A DNA stretch of 64,000 nt from Neisseriales bacterium (GTDB lineage Bacteria > Pseudomonadota > Gammaproteobacteria > Burkholderiales > UBA11063). Location of the stretch: contig SSGX01000037.1 of assembly GCA_008017155.1 (NCBI GenBank), positions 49,101-113,100 on the forward strand, given 5' to 3'. This document shows, one piece after another, positions 42,668-50,444 of the stretch. How positions within the stretch are numbered: the stretch's first letter is position 1; each line of letters begins with the position of its first letter. The notes below the pieces were generated by a model. That model was not told the origin of the DNA. It ran no database searches and saw nothing but the letters and a program-made list of their open reading frames with translations. A program made the position numbers and the translations under genes.

Positions 42668-43231
42668 ATGCAAAGTAAGGAAACACTAAAAAAAGCTGCC
42701 AGCTATCTAATCCATCTCGATAAAAAATTTTTCTCGTTGATTATTACCTATGGTGTGATAGTTGCATTGCTTAATCTTGCCTTGCCATTATCAATTCAAG
42801 TTTTGATAACTTCGATTATTTATACCGCGCAGATTACTCCGGTTTTAATTTTGGGGTTAATCCTCTTATTTTTGATAAGCTTCTCAGCTTTACTTGCAGT
42901 ATTGCAAAAATTTCTGATAGAAATTTACAAGCGAAGTTCCTTTTCTCGGATAGCATCAGCCATCCTTTTAAAAGCTATTTATAGTGATAATCAAAGTTTT
43001 CGTGCCCATAATAGCAGTGATTTAAGTAGCCGTTATTTTGAGATTTTTAATGTCCAAAATAACGTTTCTGATCTTATTGTTGAAGGTTTTTTGGTTTTTT
43101 TAACCATCATTGTAAGCTTCATTTTATCAAGTTTTTATCATCCCTATTTCCTGATCCTTAATCTGATTATCTTAGGTATTGTTTGGCTCAGTTGGTCATT
43201 ATTTACAAAAAAGCTGTTGGTTATGCAGTAG
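42668..43231 (+). CDS. ABC exporter, N-terminal membrane part (split gene, first frame)
   Basis: From ATG 42668 (GGAAATT upstream) this frame encodes 187 residues. A basic lead is followed by helices at ~25-50, ~60-85 and ~140-180 typical of the first half of an ABC type-1 exporter membrane domain. The frame ends at TAG 43229-43231 inside the domain. The rest follows in the -1 frame beginning at the A AAA AAG heptamer (43207-43213). Reading through by a -1 shift gives one ~570-residue protein, the normal size of an ABC half-transporter. So this is either programmed frameshifting, transcript slippage on six A residues, a real mutation, or a sequence error. Confidence 0.72.
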   Translation: MQSKETLKKAASYLIHLDKKFFSLIITYGVIVALLNLALPLSIQVLITSIIYTAQITPVLILGLILLFLISFSALLAVLQKFLIEIYKRSSFSRIASAILLKAIYSDNQSFRAHNSSDLSSRYFEIFNVQNNVSDLIVEGFLVFLTIIVSFILSSFYHPYFLILNLIILGIVWLSWSLFTKKLLVMQ

Positions 43232-44379
43232 CAAGATCAGAAGCCAAGTTTGCAGTGTTTGCATGGATTGATGATGTATTTAGGATGAGTGGATTCTTTA
43301 AAAGTAAGACAACCAAAACCTATGCACTTGACAAGGGGCTAGATCTAATAAAGACCTATATTCATGCCCGCTGTAAGTATTGGAATATTTCTTTTACTCA
43401 GTTAATCATATTAACGCTACTTTACGTGGCAATTACTGTAACTTTGGTAACTTTTGGTTCGATTCTGGTTATTCAGGGGCAATTGAGTTTAGGGCAATTA
43501 GTAGCGGCTGAGATTTTATATACTACCTCATTGTATGGAATATCAAAACTAAGTATCTATTATGATAAATACTACAATTTGATGGCTTCACTTGATGAGA
43601 TGAGCCATGTGTTTATTATCGATGATGAACATCTTGGTAAAATTACCAATACTCCACCGGCTGCTCATATTAATAACCTTAACGAGATTATTAATTTCAA
43701 TAATGTGTCTTATACTGATGATTTTGGTAAGCATTATTCTTATAACTTCGCTATTACTAAGGGGCAATCAAACCTTATCTTAACAGTTGATCAGAATGCA
43801 AAATTAATTTTAAGTAATCTTCTAAACCAATATATTCATCCCGATAGTGGGTTTGTTGAGTTTTATGGTGTTCATACTGCTGACTATGATCAACATTACT
43901 TGCGCGATAAGATCCATATGGTGAATAATTCAAACATTTTTGGTTGTACTATTGGTGAGTTTCTTCAATTTGGTATTGCAGATTCAATGTATAACAAAAT
44001 TAATGATATTCTTGGAGCTACTGGGTTAAGTAATTTTATTCATAGCCTACCTAAAAAGTATGAAACTATGCTAATTGGTGATGGGTATCCATTACACGAG
44101 CAACAGATACTGATTTTGAAAATTGTTAAAGCAATTTTGATGAATCCAGATGTTATTGTAATTTCTGAGATATTTGATCGGATTGATAAAAAAATTCAAA
44201 AGCAAATTCTTGACTATATTACTAAGAGTACTGATATTACTTTAATCTGTTTTTCTGAAAATGAAGATAATCATATTCATTATGATAAATTCTTAGTAAT
44301 TACCAATCATGAAACCTATCATGCTACCGACAGTAGCCAATTTAAAACTATTGTAAGAAAAGTCTTGAAGGAAGCATAA
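43183..44379 (+). CDS. ABC exporter, C-terminal part with degenerate ATPase domain (split gene, second frame)
   Basis: This frame supplies the remaining membrane helices (two near ~66-115 of the second frame) and a nucleotide-binding domain from ~170. The domain is degenerate. The Walker A position reads TVDQNAKLIL with no GKS/T, the signature LSGGQ is replaced by PLHEQQILILK, and Walker B survives as VIVISEIFDRID with Glu. A TTG start at 43183 is unlikely to be used; expression probably depends on frameshifting from the first frame, with ATG 43285 as another option. It is followed by HlyD and TolC genes, the layout of a type I export system. Confidence 0.7.
   Translation: MAQLVIIYKKAVGYAVARSEAKFAVFAWIDDVFRMSGFFKSKTTKTYALDKGLDLIKTYIHARCKYWNISFTQLIILTLLYVAITVTLVTFGSILVIQGQLSLGQLVAAEILYTTSLYGISKLSIYYDKYYNLMASLDEMSHVFIIDDEHLGKITNTPPAAHINNLNEIINFNNVSYTDDFGKHYSYNFAITKGQSNLILTVDQNAKLILSNLLNQYIHPDSGFVEFYGVHTADYDQHYLRDKIHMVNNSNIFGCTIGEFLQFGIADSMYNKINDILGATGLSNFIHSLPKKYETMLIGDGYPLHEQQILILKIVKAILMNPDVIVISEIFDRIDKKIQKQILDYITKSTDITLICFSENEDNHIHYDKFLVITNHETYHATDSSQFKTIVRKVLKEA
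43207..43232 (+). promoter_or_regulatory. A AAA AAG slippery heptamer and adjacent hairpin
   Basis: In the first frame the codons are ACA AAA AAG, so A AAA AAG sits in the correct register for -1 tandem slippage, as at the dnaX site. The shift leads exactly into the second frame. A hairpin GCTGTTG-GTTATG-CAGTAGC (43213-43232) follows at once, with two G-U pairs, closer than the usual 5-7 base spacer. Confidence 0.5.
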
Positions 44380-44382
44380 AGA

Positions 44383-45516
44383 ATGCAGCTTGATTACGTT
44401 AAACAGCATCAGACATACAAGGCTGAAGATGCTGGGAAATTTAAAAATATTGATAGAACTGCGATTTCTCGCTTTTTTCCAACTTTATCGGTCTTAATAT
44501 TAATTCTGGTAACATTTTTTATTGCTAGTCTTTTTTTACCTTGGATTCAGACTTCTTTTGGTCCTGGACAAATTACTGCATTGCATCCGGAAGATAGGGT
44601 TCAGCAAATAGTATCAACCGTTAACGGCCGGGTAAGTGTATGGTATGTTCGTGATGGTAGCAAAGTAAAAAAAGGCGATAAAATTGCTGAAATTATCGAT
44701 GTTGATCCATATTTGCTAGAGCGTCTCAATTCTGAGGTTTCGGCAATGGAATTAAGATTAAACTCGGCGATTGAGGCAACCAGACTTGCCAAAAGTAATT
44801 TTGATCGTCAACAACGCCTATATAGTGATGGTTTAACTTCGAAAAGAGAATTTGAGTTAGCACAGATTAATTATCAGAAATCAGTAGCTGACCAGCAATA
44901 CTATAAAGCTCAATTAATTAAATCACAATCATCGTTATCAAAACAAAATAGTCAGACAATTCTGGCAGATCGTGATGGAACAATTGTTAATACTTTATCT
45001 AGTTCGGCAACTAAAGTCGTAAAAGTTGGTGATGCTTTGGCAACATTTATCCCGGATACTGATAATATCGCAGTAGAACTATATATAAGTGGTAACGATG
45101 TACCACTTGTGAGTATGGGGCGTCATGTTCGCCTTGTATTTGATGGTTGGCCTTCAATTCAGTTTAGTGGTTGGCCATCGGTATCCATCGGTACTTTTGG
45201 TGGAATTGTGAAAGTGGTTGATTATGCAGCTAGCTCTAATGGAATGTTTCGGGTATTAGTTGAGCCAGATCCTGCTGAGCAACCGTGGCCATCGCGTAAT
45301 TTTTTAAGGATGGGGGCTCAGGCACGAGGATATATTCAGTTAAATCGTGTATTACTAGGCTATGAAATGTGGCGGCAGTTAAATGGCTTCCCAATAGCAA
45401 TAAATAATAAAAACAATAGTGCAACATTATTTCATGATAAAAAAGATGCTGGAGGTATAGGTTACAGTCCTACGAAAGATGGAGGCAAAGATGAGAAGCA
45501 GGGTAAGGGTGAATAA
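44383..45516 (+). CDS. HlyD-family periplasmic adaptor protein
   Basis: The 377-residue protein has one N-terminal membrane helix (~37-58). A biotinyl-lipoyl-like domain follows (QIVSTVNGRVSVWYVRDGSKVKKGDKIAEIIDVDP), then a long coiled-coil hairpin (~108-190), a second lipoyl half (ADRDGTIVNTLSSSATKVVKVGDALATFIP) and a beta-barrel domain. This is the membrane-fusion protein plan linking an inner-membrane transporter to an outer-membrane channel. The C-terminal tail (KKDAGGIGYSPTKDGGKDEKQGKGE) is Lys/Gly-rich and overlaps the start of the TolC gene. It sits between the split ABC gene and tolC-like gene in one operon. Confidence 0.88.
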   Translation: MQLDYVKQHQTYKAEDAGKFKNIDRTAISRFFPTLSVLILILVTFFIASLFLPWIQTSFGPGQITALHPEDRVQQIVSTVNGRVSVWYVRDGSKVKKGDKIAEIIDVDPYLLERLNSEVSAMELRLNSAIEATRLAKSNFDRQQRLYSDGLTSKREFELAQINYQKSVADQQYYKAQLIKSQSSLSKQNSQTILADRDGTIVNTLSSSATKVVKVGDALATFIPDTDNIAVELYISGNDVPLVSMGRHVRLVFDGWPSIQFSGWPSVSIGTFGGIVKVVDYAASSNGMFRVLVEPDPAEQPWPSRNFLRMGAQARGYIQLNRVLLGYEMWRQLNGFPIAINNKNNSATLFHDKKDAGGIGYSPTKDGGKDEKQGKGE

Positions 45517-46945
45517 ATTAAGACGGTTACTATACTTACTTTCATCATTAATACCGTTTGAAGTAACAGCAAATACTTATGAGCTTCATGTATCCAAAAT
45601 TGAGAGCTCAATTAACTCATGCTATCCGAAGATTTTAAATGCTGTTATTCAGCAGGAATTAAATCAGGGTAAGGTACAAAAGGGTGAAGCACCATTTGAC
45701 TTTAGGCTTGATGCAGATGCGTTACAAAGACAGGGTAGTACATATAATACCACTTACCAGAAAATAGCAATAGAGAAACGATTTTACGGCTCACCAATTT
45801 CTGCTTATGCTGGATACGATATATCTGGTGGTTATACGCCGCAGTATGATTCAGCCCAGATCACTTCAACACTTGGTCGGCAGTTTGTTGGTCTTAAAAT
45901 GAATCTCTTGAGTGGCTTTACTATGGATGAAGAGCGGCTTAATTTGTATAATTCAATGCTGGATAAGGAAAAATCTGATTATGAGCTTGATTTATCTAAG
46001 CTTTTGGTAAAAACTGAAGCTATAAAAGCTTATATGTCATGGCTCGTCGCTGGTGCTGAGTTGGAGGCTTACCAGAAACTCCTTCACATTGCGGAAACAC
46101 GGCAATCTGCGCTTGAGAAGCGTTATAAAAATGGTGATCTTGCCGAAATTTCTATTAAAGAAAACTATAATAATGTCTTAAAACGGAAAATAAAGGTAGC
46201 TTCAGCCAAAGATTATTTTAATAAGGCATCGCAGTATTTGTCATTGTATTATCGTGATCAGCGTTGTAACATAATTACTCCTGGTGAAAATCTATTACCT
46301 AAGAAGATGCCTGAAGTTAATAAGATTCCACAACAGCCGATTACAGATGAGGTTAATAATGCGGTTAAAAATCGACCTGAGTTTAAAATTATTCAGACGC
46401 AACTGCAACAAATCGTAAATCAACAGAAACTTGCCGGGAACTATTTGCTGCCAAAACTTAATTTATCAGTTCAGTATAACCAGAATAACTCAGATACAGC
46501 AACTTCGTCATATTTCCAGCTAAATCAGCAGGAAGCTGTAGGAAAACTTAATTTTTCGCTACCGCTAGAACGAAGCTATGGTAAAGGTATGGATAAGGAG
46601 ACAGAAGCTAGTTATCGTAAACTCCTTAATGATCGTCAGTTGTTACTAGATCAGTTAAAATCTCAATTAGAAACACTACATTATTCAGTTGATGCAACAG
46701 CTAGTCAGGTTGATATGTCTAAGGCTGAAAATAAACTCGCAACAGATCTACTTAATGCTGAAAACAGAAGAATACAGAATGGTGATAGTAATTTTTTCAT
46801 GCTTAATTTGCGTGAAGATAATGCAATTAACTCATACCTAACTTATATTAATGTTATTTCTAGTAATTATCAGGCTCTTATAGAATATAATTTTCTAACC
46901 GGAAATAACGCAAACCTTCATAAAGCATATCCACAGTTTAATTAG
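45491..46945 (+). CDS. TolC-family outer-membrane efflux protein
   Basis: The ~484-residue product starts at ATG 45491, after the ribosome site GGAGG, inside the last codons of the HlyD gene. A signal-like segment (~9-27, LLYLLSSLIPFEVTA) leads to a helical protein with two internally similar OEP repeats. ETEASYRKLLNDRQLLLDQLKSQLETLHY and KLLVKTEAIKAYMSWLVAGAELEAYQK are long coiled-coil helices, separated by a strand region (PLERSYGKGMDKE). It should form the outer-membrane tunnel of the exporter. The substrate is not shown by the gene neighbourhood. Confidence 0.86.
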   Translation: MRSRVRVNKLRRLLYLLSSLIPFEVTANTYELHVSKIESSINSCYPKILNAVIQQELNQGKVQKGEAPFDFRLDADALQRQGSTYNTTYQKIAIEKRFYGSPISAYAGYDISGGYTPQYDSAQITSTLGRQFVGLKMNLLSGFTMDEERLNLYNSMLDKEKSDYELDLSKLLVKTEAIKAYMSWLVAGAELEAYQKLLHIAETRQSALEKRYKNGDLAEISIKENYNNVLKRKIKVASAKDYFNKASQYLSLYYRDQRCNIITPGENLLPKKMPEVNKIPQQPITDEVNNAVKNRPEFKIIQTQLQQIVNQQKLAGNYLLPKLNLSVQYNQNNSDTATSSYFQLNQQEAVGKLNFSLPLERSYGKGMDKETEASYRKLLNDRQLLLDQLKSQLETLHYSVDATASQVDMSKAENKLATDLLNAENRRIQNGDSNFFMLNLREDNAINSYLTYINVISSNYQALIEYNFLTGNNANLHKAYPQFN

Positions 46946-46954
46946 CTAAATGAA

Positions 46955-47002
46955 TTGACTAAATTAGTGCTTTTTTATTAAAATAATGGTTGATATTTCA
47001 AC
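46955..47002 (+). promoter_or_regulatory. Promoter and operator site E of marR2
   Basis: TTGACT (46955-46960) and TAAAAT (46979-46984) are 18 bases apart. The palindrome GTTGA-TATT-TCAAC (46989-47002) lies just downstream of the -10, over the start of transcription. It is identical to site B of the photolyase operon. Confidence 0.75.
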
Positions 47003-47022
47003 TTGCTGGTTATGGAGCAAAT

Positions 47023-47484
47023 ATGGATTCTAGTTTAATATCAACACTCTTGCGAGATTTAGATAATCTTGTTCGAGAAATTCATACAATTTATGAGGCT
47101 AGTTTTAGAAAGTTTTCCTTACAAAAAGGACAATTCGCTTATCTTACAAGGATTTGTGAGAATGAAGGTATTAATCTAGCTGATCTCTCATTTCAACTTA
47201 AGGTTGATAAAACTACTACAACCAAAGCAGTACAAAAGCTTATTTTATCCGATTTAATAAGGAAAGAACAAGATACTGTTGATAAACGGATCTGGCATCT
47301 TTTTCCAACAGATAAAACACGTCAGTTATATTCGCAAATAATATCCGAGAAAAATCGTGTTCTTGAGCTTTGTTTTGCAGGCTTTAATTCTAAAGACCGA
47401 ATAACGTTTGGCAATTTTGTTACTAAAATGTCGGCAAATATTGCTAAAGAATGGGAAAAAATTACTCATCGTGATAAAGAATAA
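47023..47484 (+). CDS. MarR-family transcriptional regulator 2
   Basis: The 153-residue product starts at ATG 47023 behind TTATGGAGCAAAT. It has a MarR winged helix: FSLQKGQFAYLTRICENEGINLADLSFQLKVDKTTTTKAVQKLILSDLIRKEQDTVDKRIWHLFPTDK. Helical dimerisation ends flank it. It resembles MarR1 (DKRIWHL in the wing, L-x-VDK in the helix-turn-helix), so the two are paralogues that may recognise the same palindrome. It sits after the ABC-HlyD-TolC operon with its own operator site. The frame from TTG 46990 overlaps the operator and is not the start. Confidence 0.87.
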   Translation: MDSSLISTLLRDLDNLVREIHTIYEASFRKFSLQKGQFAYLTRICENEGINLADLSFQLKVDKTTTTKAVQKLILSDLIRKEQDTVDKRIWHLFPTDKTRQLYSQIISEKNRVLELCFAGFNSKDRITFGNFVTKMSANIAKEWEKITHRDKE

Positions 47485-47517
47485 CTTTTTAATAATCTAT
47501 ACTAAAAGATAGTAAAT

Positions 47518-48354
47518 ATGAGCCTCTATCGGGATAAAAGAGTACTACTTGCTTCAATGCATCAAAAAGAGCTAGCTATCAAAGAGCCATTTGAAGAAAT
47601 CGTTGGTTGTAAGCTTGAAGTTATCGATAATTTTAATACTGATCAATTTGGAACTTTTAGCGGTGAGGTTGAGCGGGTTTTAACTGCTTATGAAACTCTA
47701 AAGCAAAAAGCAGTTGTTGCCGCGGAGCAGTATAACTACGATTATGTTATTAGTAGTGAAGGTGCTTTTGGACCACACCCAAATTATCTACTAGCAAATT
47801 CAGATACTGAAATGCTATTATTTTATGATCGTGTGAATGATTATTTTATTAGCGATTACGAAATTAGTATGGAAACTAATCTTGCAGATTATGAGTTTGA
47901 TCAGCCTAATCATGACTATAGTAAGTTTCTTGAAAAAGTAATGTTTCCATCACATGCCCTGATACTTAAAGCCGAGAATATAGTAATTGCGAAAGGTATT
48001 AAAGAACGTGCAACTCTTGACCAGTTAGTAGCTGAAAATATTCATAAATATGGTAAATTGAAATTTGAGACCGATATGCGAGCAATGAATAATCCAAGCC
48101 GGATGAAAATAATCAATTTACTTGCTAATAAGCTAGCAAAAAGAGTGGTGGCTCACTGTAAAAAGTGTGATGTTCCTGGCTTCGGAATAACAAGCTATAG
48201 TGGCTATCTGCTTTGTGAGTTATGTGGACTACCAACTAAGATAAAAAAATATCGCGATTATAAATGTATCAAGTGTGATCATATTGAGAAAGAAGTTGTT
48301 GACCCAACGGCTAAATTTGCTGATCCTAAATATTGTGATTTTTGTAATCCATAA
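47518..48354 (+). CDS. DUF6671 family protein
   Basis: The 278-residue protein shows RVLLASMHQKELAIKEPFEE at the N terminus, DNFNTDQFGTFSGEVERV (~39-55), YVISSEGAFGPHPNYLLANSDTEMLLFYDR (~79-108) and a zinc-ribbon-like C terminus with CKKCDVPGFG...CELCGLP...CIKCDH...CDFC (~213-276). The pattern matches DUF6671, of unknown biochemical role. The four CxxC knuckles should bind one or two zinc ions. It follows marR2 by about 30 bases and precedes tsaC by six, so the three could share a transcript. Confidence 0.75.
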   Translation: MSLYRDKRVLLASMHQKELAIKEPFEEIVGCKLEVIDNFNTDQFGTFSGEVERVLTAYETLKQKAVVAAEQYNYDYVISSEGAFGPHPNYLLANSDTEMLLFYDRVNDYFISDYEISMETNLADYEFDQPNHDYSKFLEKVMFPSHALILKAENIVIAKGIKERATLDQLVAENIHKYGKLKFETDMRAMNNPSRMKIINLLANKLAKRVVAHCKKCDVPGFGITSYSGYLLCELCGLPTKIKKYRDYKCIKCDHIEKEVVDPTAKFADPKYCDFCNP

Positions 48355-48360
48355 AATTAG

Positions 48361-48924
48361 ATGAAGTTTTATTCAACTAATTTACTAGCAAAAGTCCGCG
48401 CACATATTAAAAATGGTGGCTTGATTGCCTACCCAACAGAATCATGTTATGGTATAGGTTGTGATCCATTTAATCGTAAAGCGATTGATCGGGTAATTCA
48501 GATAAAGGGACGCAAGCGTTCAAAAGGTTTGATTGTGATTGCCGGTGGTCAAAAGCAATTAAAAGATCTTTTGTCTAAAGAGGCATTATCTGATTCAATA
48601 AATGATAAATTCGATGACTATTGGCCAGGACCATATAGTTTGATTCTGCCAGTGAGTAATAAAGTTCCTAATAATCTCACTGGAAAACACGCAAAAATAG
48701 CCGTTCGAGTAACTAGGCATAAATTAGTCCAACAATTATCACAACATCTTAATTTGCCTCTCGTTTCTACTTCTGCTAATAGATCTGGGTTTAAATCAAT
48801 CCGTACTTATCGGGAGTGTAAGCGTCAATTTGGCAAAAAACTGATGGTACTACCGGGAATAACTAATTTTAGTAAAAAACCATCAACTATAATTGACTGG
48901 GAAACTAAAAAGGTTTTACGATAA
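48361..48924 (+). CDS. tsaC: L-threonylcarbamoyladenylate synthase, single-domain TsaC/YrdC type
   Basis: The 187-residue YrdC protein has GGLIAYPTESCYGIGCDPFNRKAIDRVIQIKGRKRSKGLIVIA (~19-60), WPGPYSLILPVSNKVP, KIAVRVTRHKLV and LPLVSTSANRSGFKSI. These are the ATP- and threonine-binding motifs of TsaC. It makes threonylcarbamoyl-AMP for tRNA t6A. The window also holds the longer Sua5 form at 36137-37129, so the step is covered twice; one copy may serve a stress condition. The gene is last on the plus strand before a convergent LysR gene. Confidence 0.91.
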   Translation: MKFYSTNLLAKVRAHIKNGGLIAYPTESCYGIGCDPFNRKAIDRVIQIKGRKRSKGLIVIAGGQKQLKDLLSKEALSDSINDKFDDYWPGPYSLILPVSNKVPNNLTGKHAKIAVRVTRHKLVQQLSQHLNLPLVSTSANRSGFKSIRTYRECKRQFGKKLMVLPGITNFSKKPSTIIDWETKKVLR

Positions 48925-48927
48925 GTT

Positions 48928-49824
48928 TTACCAGTTATTGCTACTAAAACATTCTTCAATAAATTTTACAAAAACCTGTTCCAGTTTATTATGAATTTCA
49001 TTACTTCTGATCAAATAAAAACTTATCGTTGCAAAAGAATAATTCGGTAGTACTTGAATCATTGATTTAGTTATAGGATCTTTTTGTATAAATAACTCAG
49101 AAGAGTAAGTAAGAAAATGTCCACTGCTTACCATCCCGATATTATGTAATGCATTATTTACATAAATATTGCGATTACTTCTGAATAATTCGATGCTATT
49201 ATCTTTTAGATTTGTTACTTGAGTTTCATTTCTAGGGATACCATGACTCGCAAATCCAACAATATTATGTTTTGATAATTCCTTTAGAGTTTGAGGCAAT
49301 CCATATCGTTCTTTATATTCTTCGGTTGCAAATAGCTTAACTGCTGATTTGGCAAGTAATTTTATTTTATTACTCATGACTTCTGGTTTATACATGCTAA
49401 TAGCCAGATTAAAACCTTCTTTTAACAAATCTACGCGATCGGCATTATATGAAATCACTATCTGAGCTTCAGGATATTTTGCCGCAAATTTATGAAAATG
49501 TGGCATTAGTATTGTATCACTAACAATTTTTGGGAGTGATATGTGTAATGTTCCAGTGATTCGGTTTTGTTGATTAATAACATCATCTAATGAGTCTTTT
49601 AGACTACTTTCATAATGATGGAACTTTTCATATAAGAGTCTACCTTCCGGAGTAACTTCAAGAGTTCTTGAGTTTCTATGGAGTAGTTGTAGATTTAATT
49701 GATCTTCAAGTTTTTGTATTCGTTTGGAGACTGTTCCCTGAGTGGTATTTAGTGATTTAGCAAGACCACTAAAAGTGCCTACATTAACTAGTTTTACAAA
49801 AAGAAAAATATCATCATAGTTCAT
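48928..49824 (-). CDS. LysR-family transcriptional regulator
   Basis: The product (~298 residues from ATG 49824) has an N-terminal winged helix, DDIFLFVKLVNVGTFSGLAKSLNTTQGTVSKRIQKLEDQLNLQLLHRNSRTLEVTPEG, and a C-terminal substrate-binding domain from about 90 (GTLHISLPKIVSDTILMPHF...). It looks like the AaeR/CrgA-type group. The frame extends upstream to 49860 but MNYDDIFLF is the normal family start. It stands convergent with tsaC and next to a long gene-poor stretch, so its target genes are not obvious. Confidence 0.88.
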   Translation of the reverse strand: MNYDDIFLFVKLVNVGTFSGLAKSLNTTQGTVSKRIQKLEDQLNLQLLHRNSRTLEVTPEGRLLYEKFHHYESSLKDSLDDVINQQNRITGTLHISLPKIVSDTILMPHFHKFAAKYPEAQIVISYNADRVDLLKEGFNLAISMYKPEVMSNKIKLLAKSAVKLFATEEYKERYGLPQTLKELSKHNIVGFASHGIPRNETQVTNLKDNSIELFRSNRNIYVNNALHNIGMVSSGHFLTYSSELFIQKDPITKSMIQVLPNYSFATISFYLIRSNEIHNKLEQVFVKFIEECFSSNNW

Positions 49825-50444
49825 ATATTTAATACTAGGACTTAAAAAGAATACAATCATTGTAACATAAATTTTTAAAGCGACGATTTGTATATTTCTT
49901 AGAGTTGTTTTTATGTGAGAAAACTACTGAATCAAGAGCATTTTCATTGTGAATTAATTCATTTTAGTATGACTATCTATGAAATAAAGTATTTTTAAAG
50001 CCGCAGTTAGGTACGTCCGTGATCTTATCTTAAAAAAGAAGAGCGGATAAAAGGAGACGATTCCGCTCTTAAGGGGAAGAGGCTTATTTACCACCAGCGT
50101 GACTAGAGCTAACCGGGGTTTCTTGTTTGTTTGGATAATAAAATTTTAAAGTAGAGTTATTAGTAAATACACTAAAACTGATAGTTTTAAGAAGGAAAAA
50201 GATTAATTTTTCATTATGTGACTTCCATAGTTTGTTTTATATGACGAGATTATAAGTTTTTAGAAATGGTTTTGGAAATCAACATTTTTTAATAGTGATT
50301 ATTTAAAAATTTTGAGGAGCTTGGTTGGACAGGTTCTTATATTCTTAGTCATAAAATTTTTTGTAATATTTTTTATTTAGTCATTTTGGATACTACTGAT
50401 ATCTAAAATTATGATAAGATTTAAAAAAATTATTGCGTGAAAAT
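49825..50444. other. 620-base gene-poor region with a candidate minus-strand small RNA
   Basis: No intact gene is seen. On the minus strand a TATAATCTCGT core (50244-50254) and a terminator (50032-50070) bracket about 200 bases. Within them a frame without any start codon ends GGT-GGT-AAA-TAA at 50084-50086, which might be a gene remnant. The plus side carries the -10 region for the 541-residue lipoprotein gene. Confidence 0.5.
50032..50246 (-). ncRNA. Candidate minus-strand small RNA, module 1
   Basis: TATAAT (50249-50254) followed by CTCGT would start transcription near 50242. The 3' end has the single-stranded-looking TCTTCCCC (50073-50080 on the plus strand as GGGGAAGA), then the stem AAGAGCGGA...TCCGCTCTT (50039-50070) and a run of T residues (A tract 50032-50037). 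No start codon gives a frame of useful size. The same -10 core and 3' design recur at 57331-57422. Confidence 0.4.

Noticed and set aside
43213..43232. Hairpin as a proven frameshift stimulator
   Set aside because: It begins on the last base of the heptamer, closer than the usual spacer, and contains two G-U pairs.
50084..50233. Minus-strand open frame ending ...SSHAGGK
   Set aside because: No start codon within the frame; at best a remnant inside small-RNA module 1.
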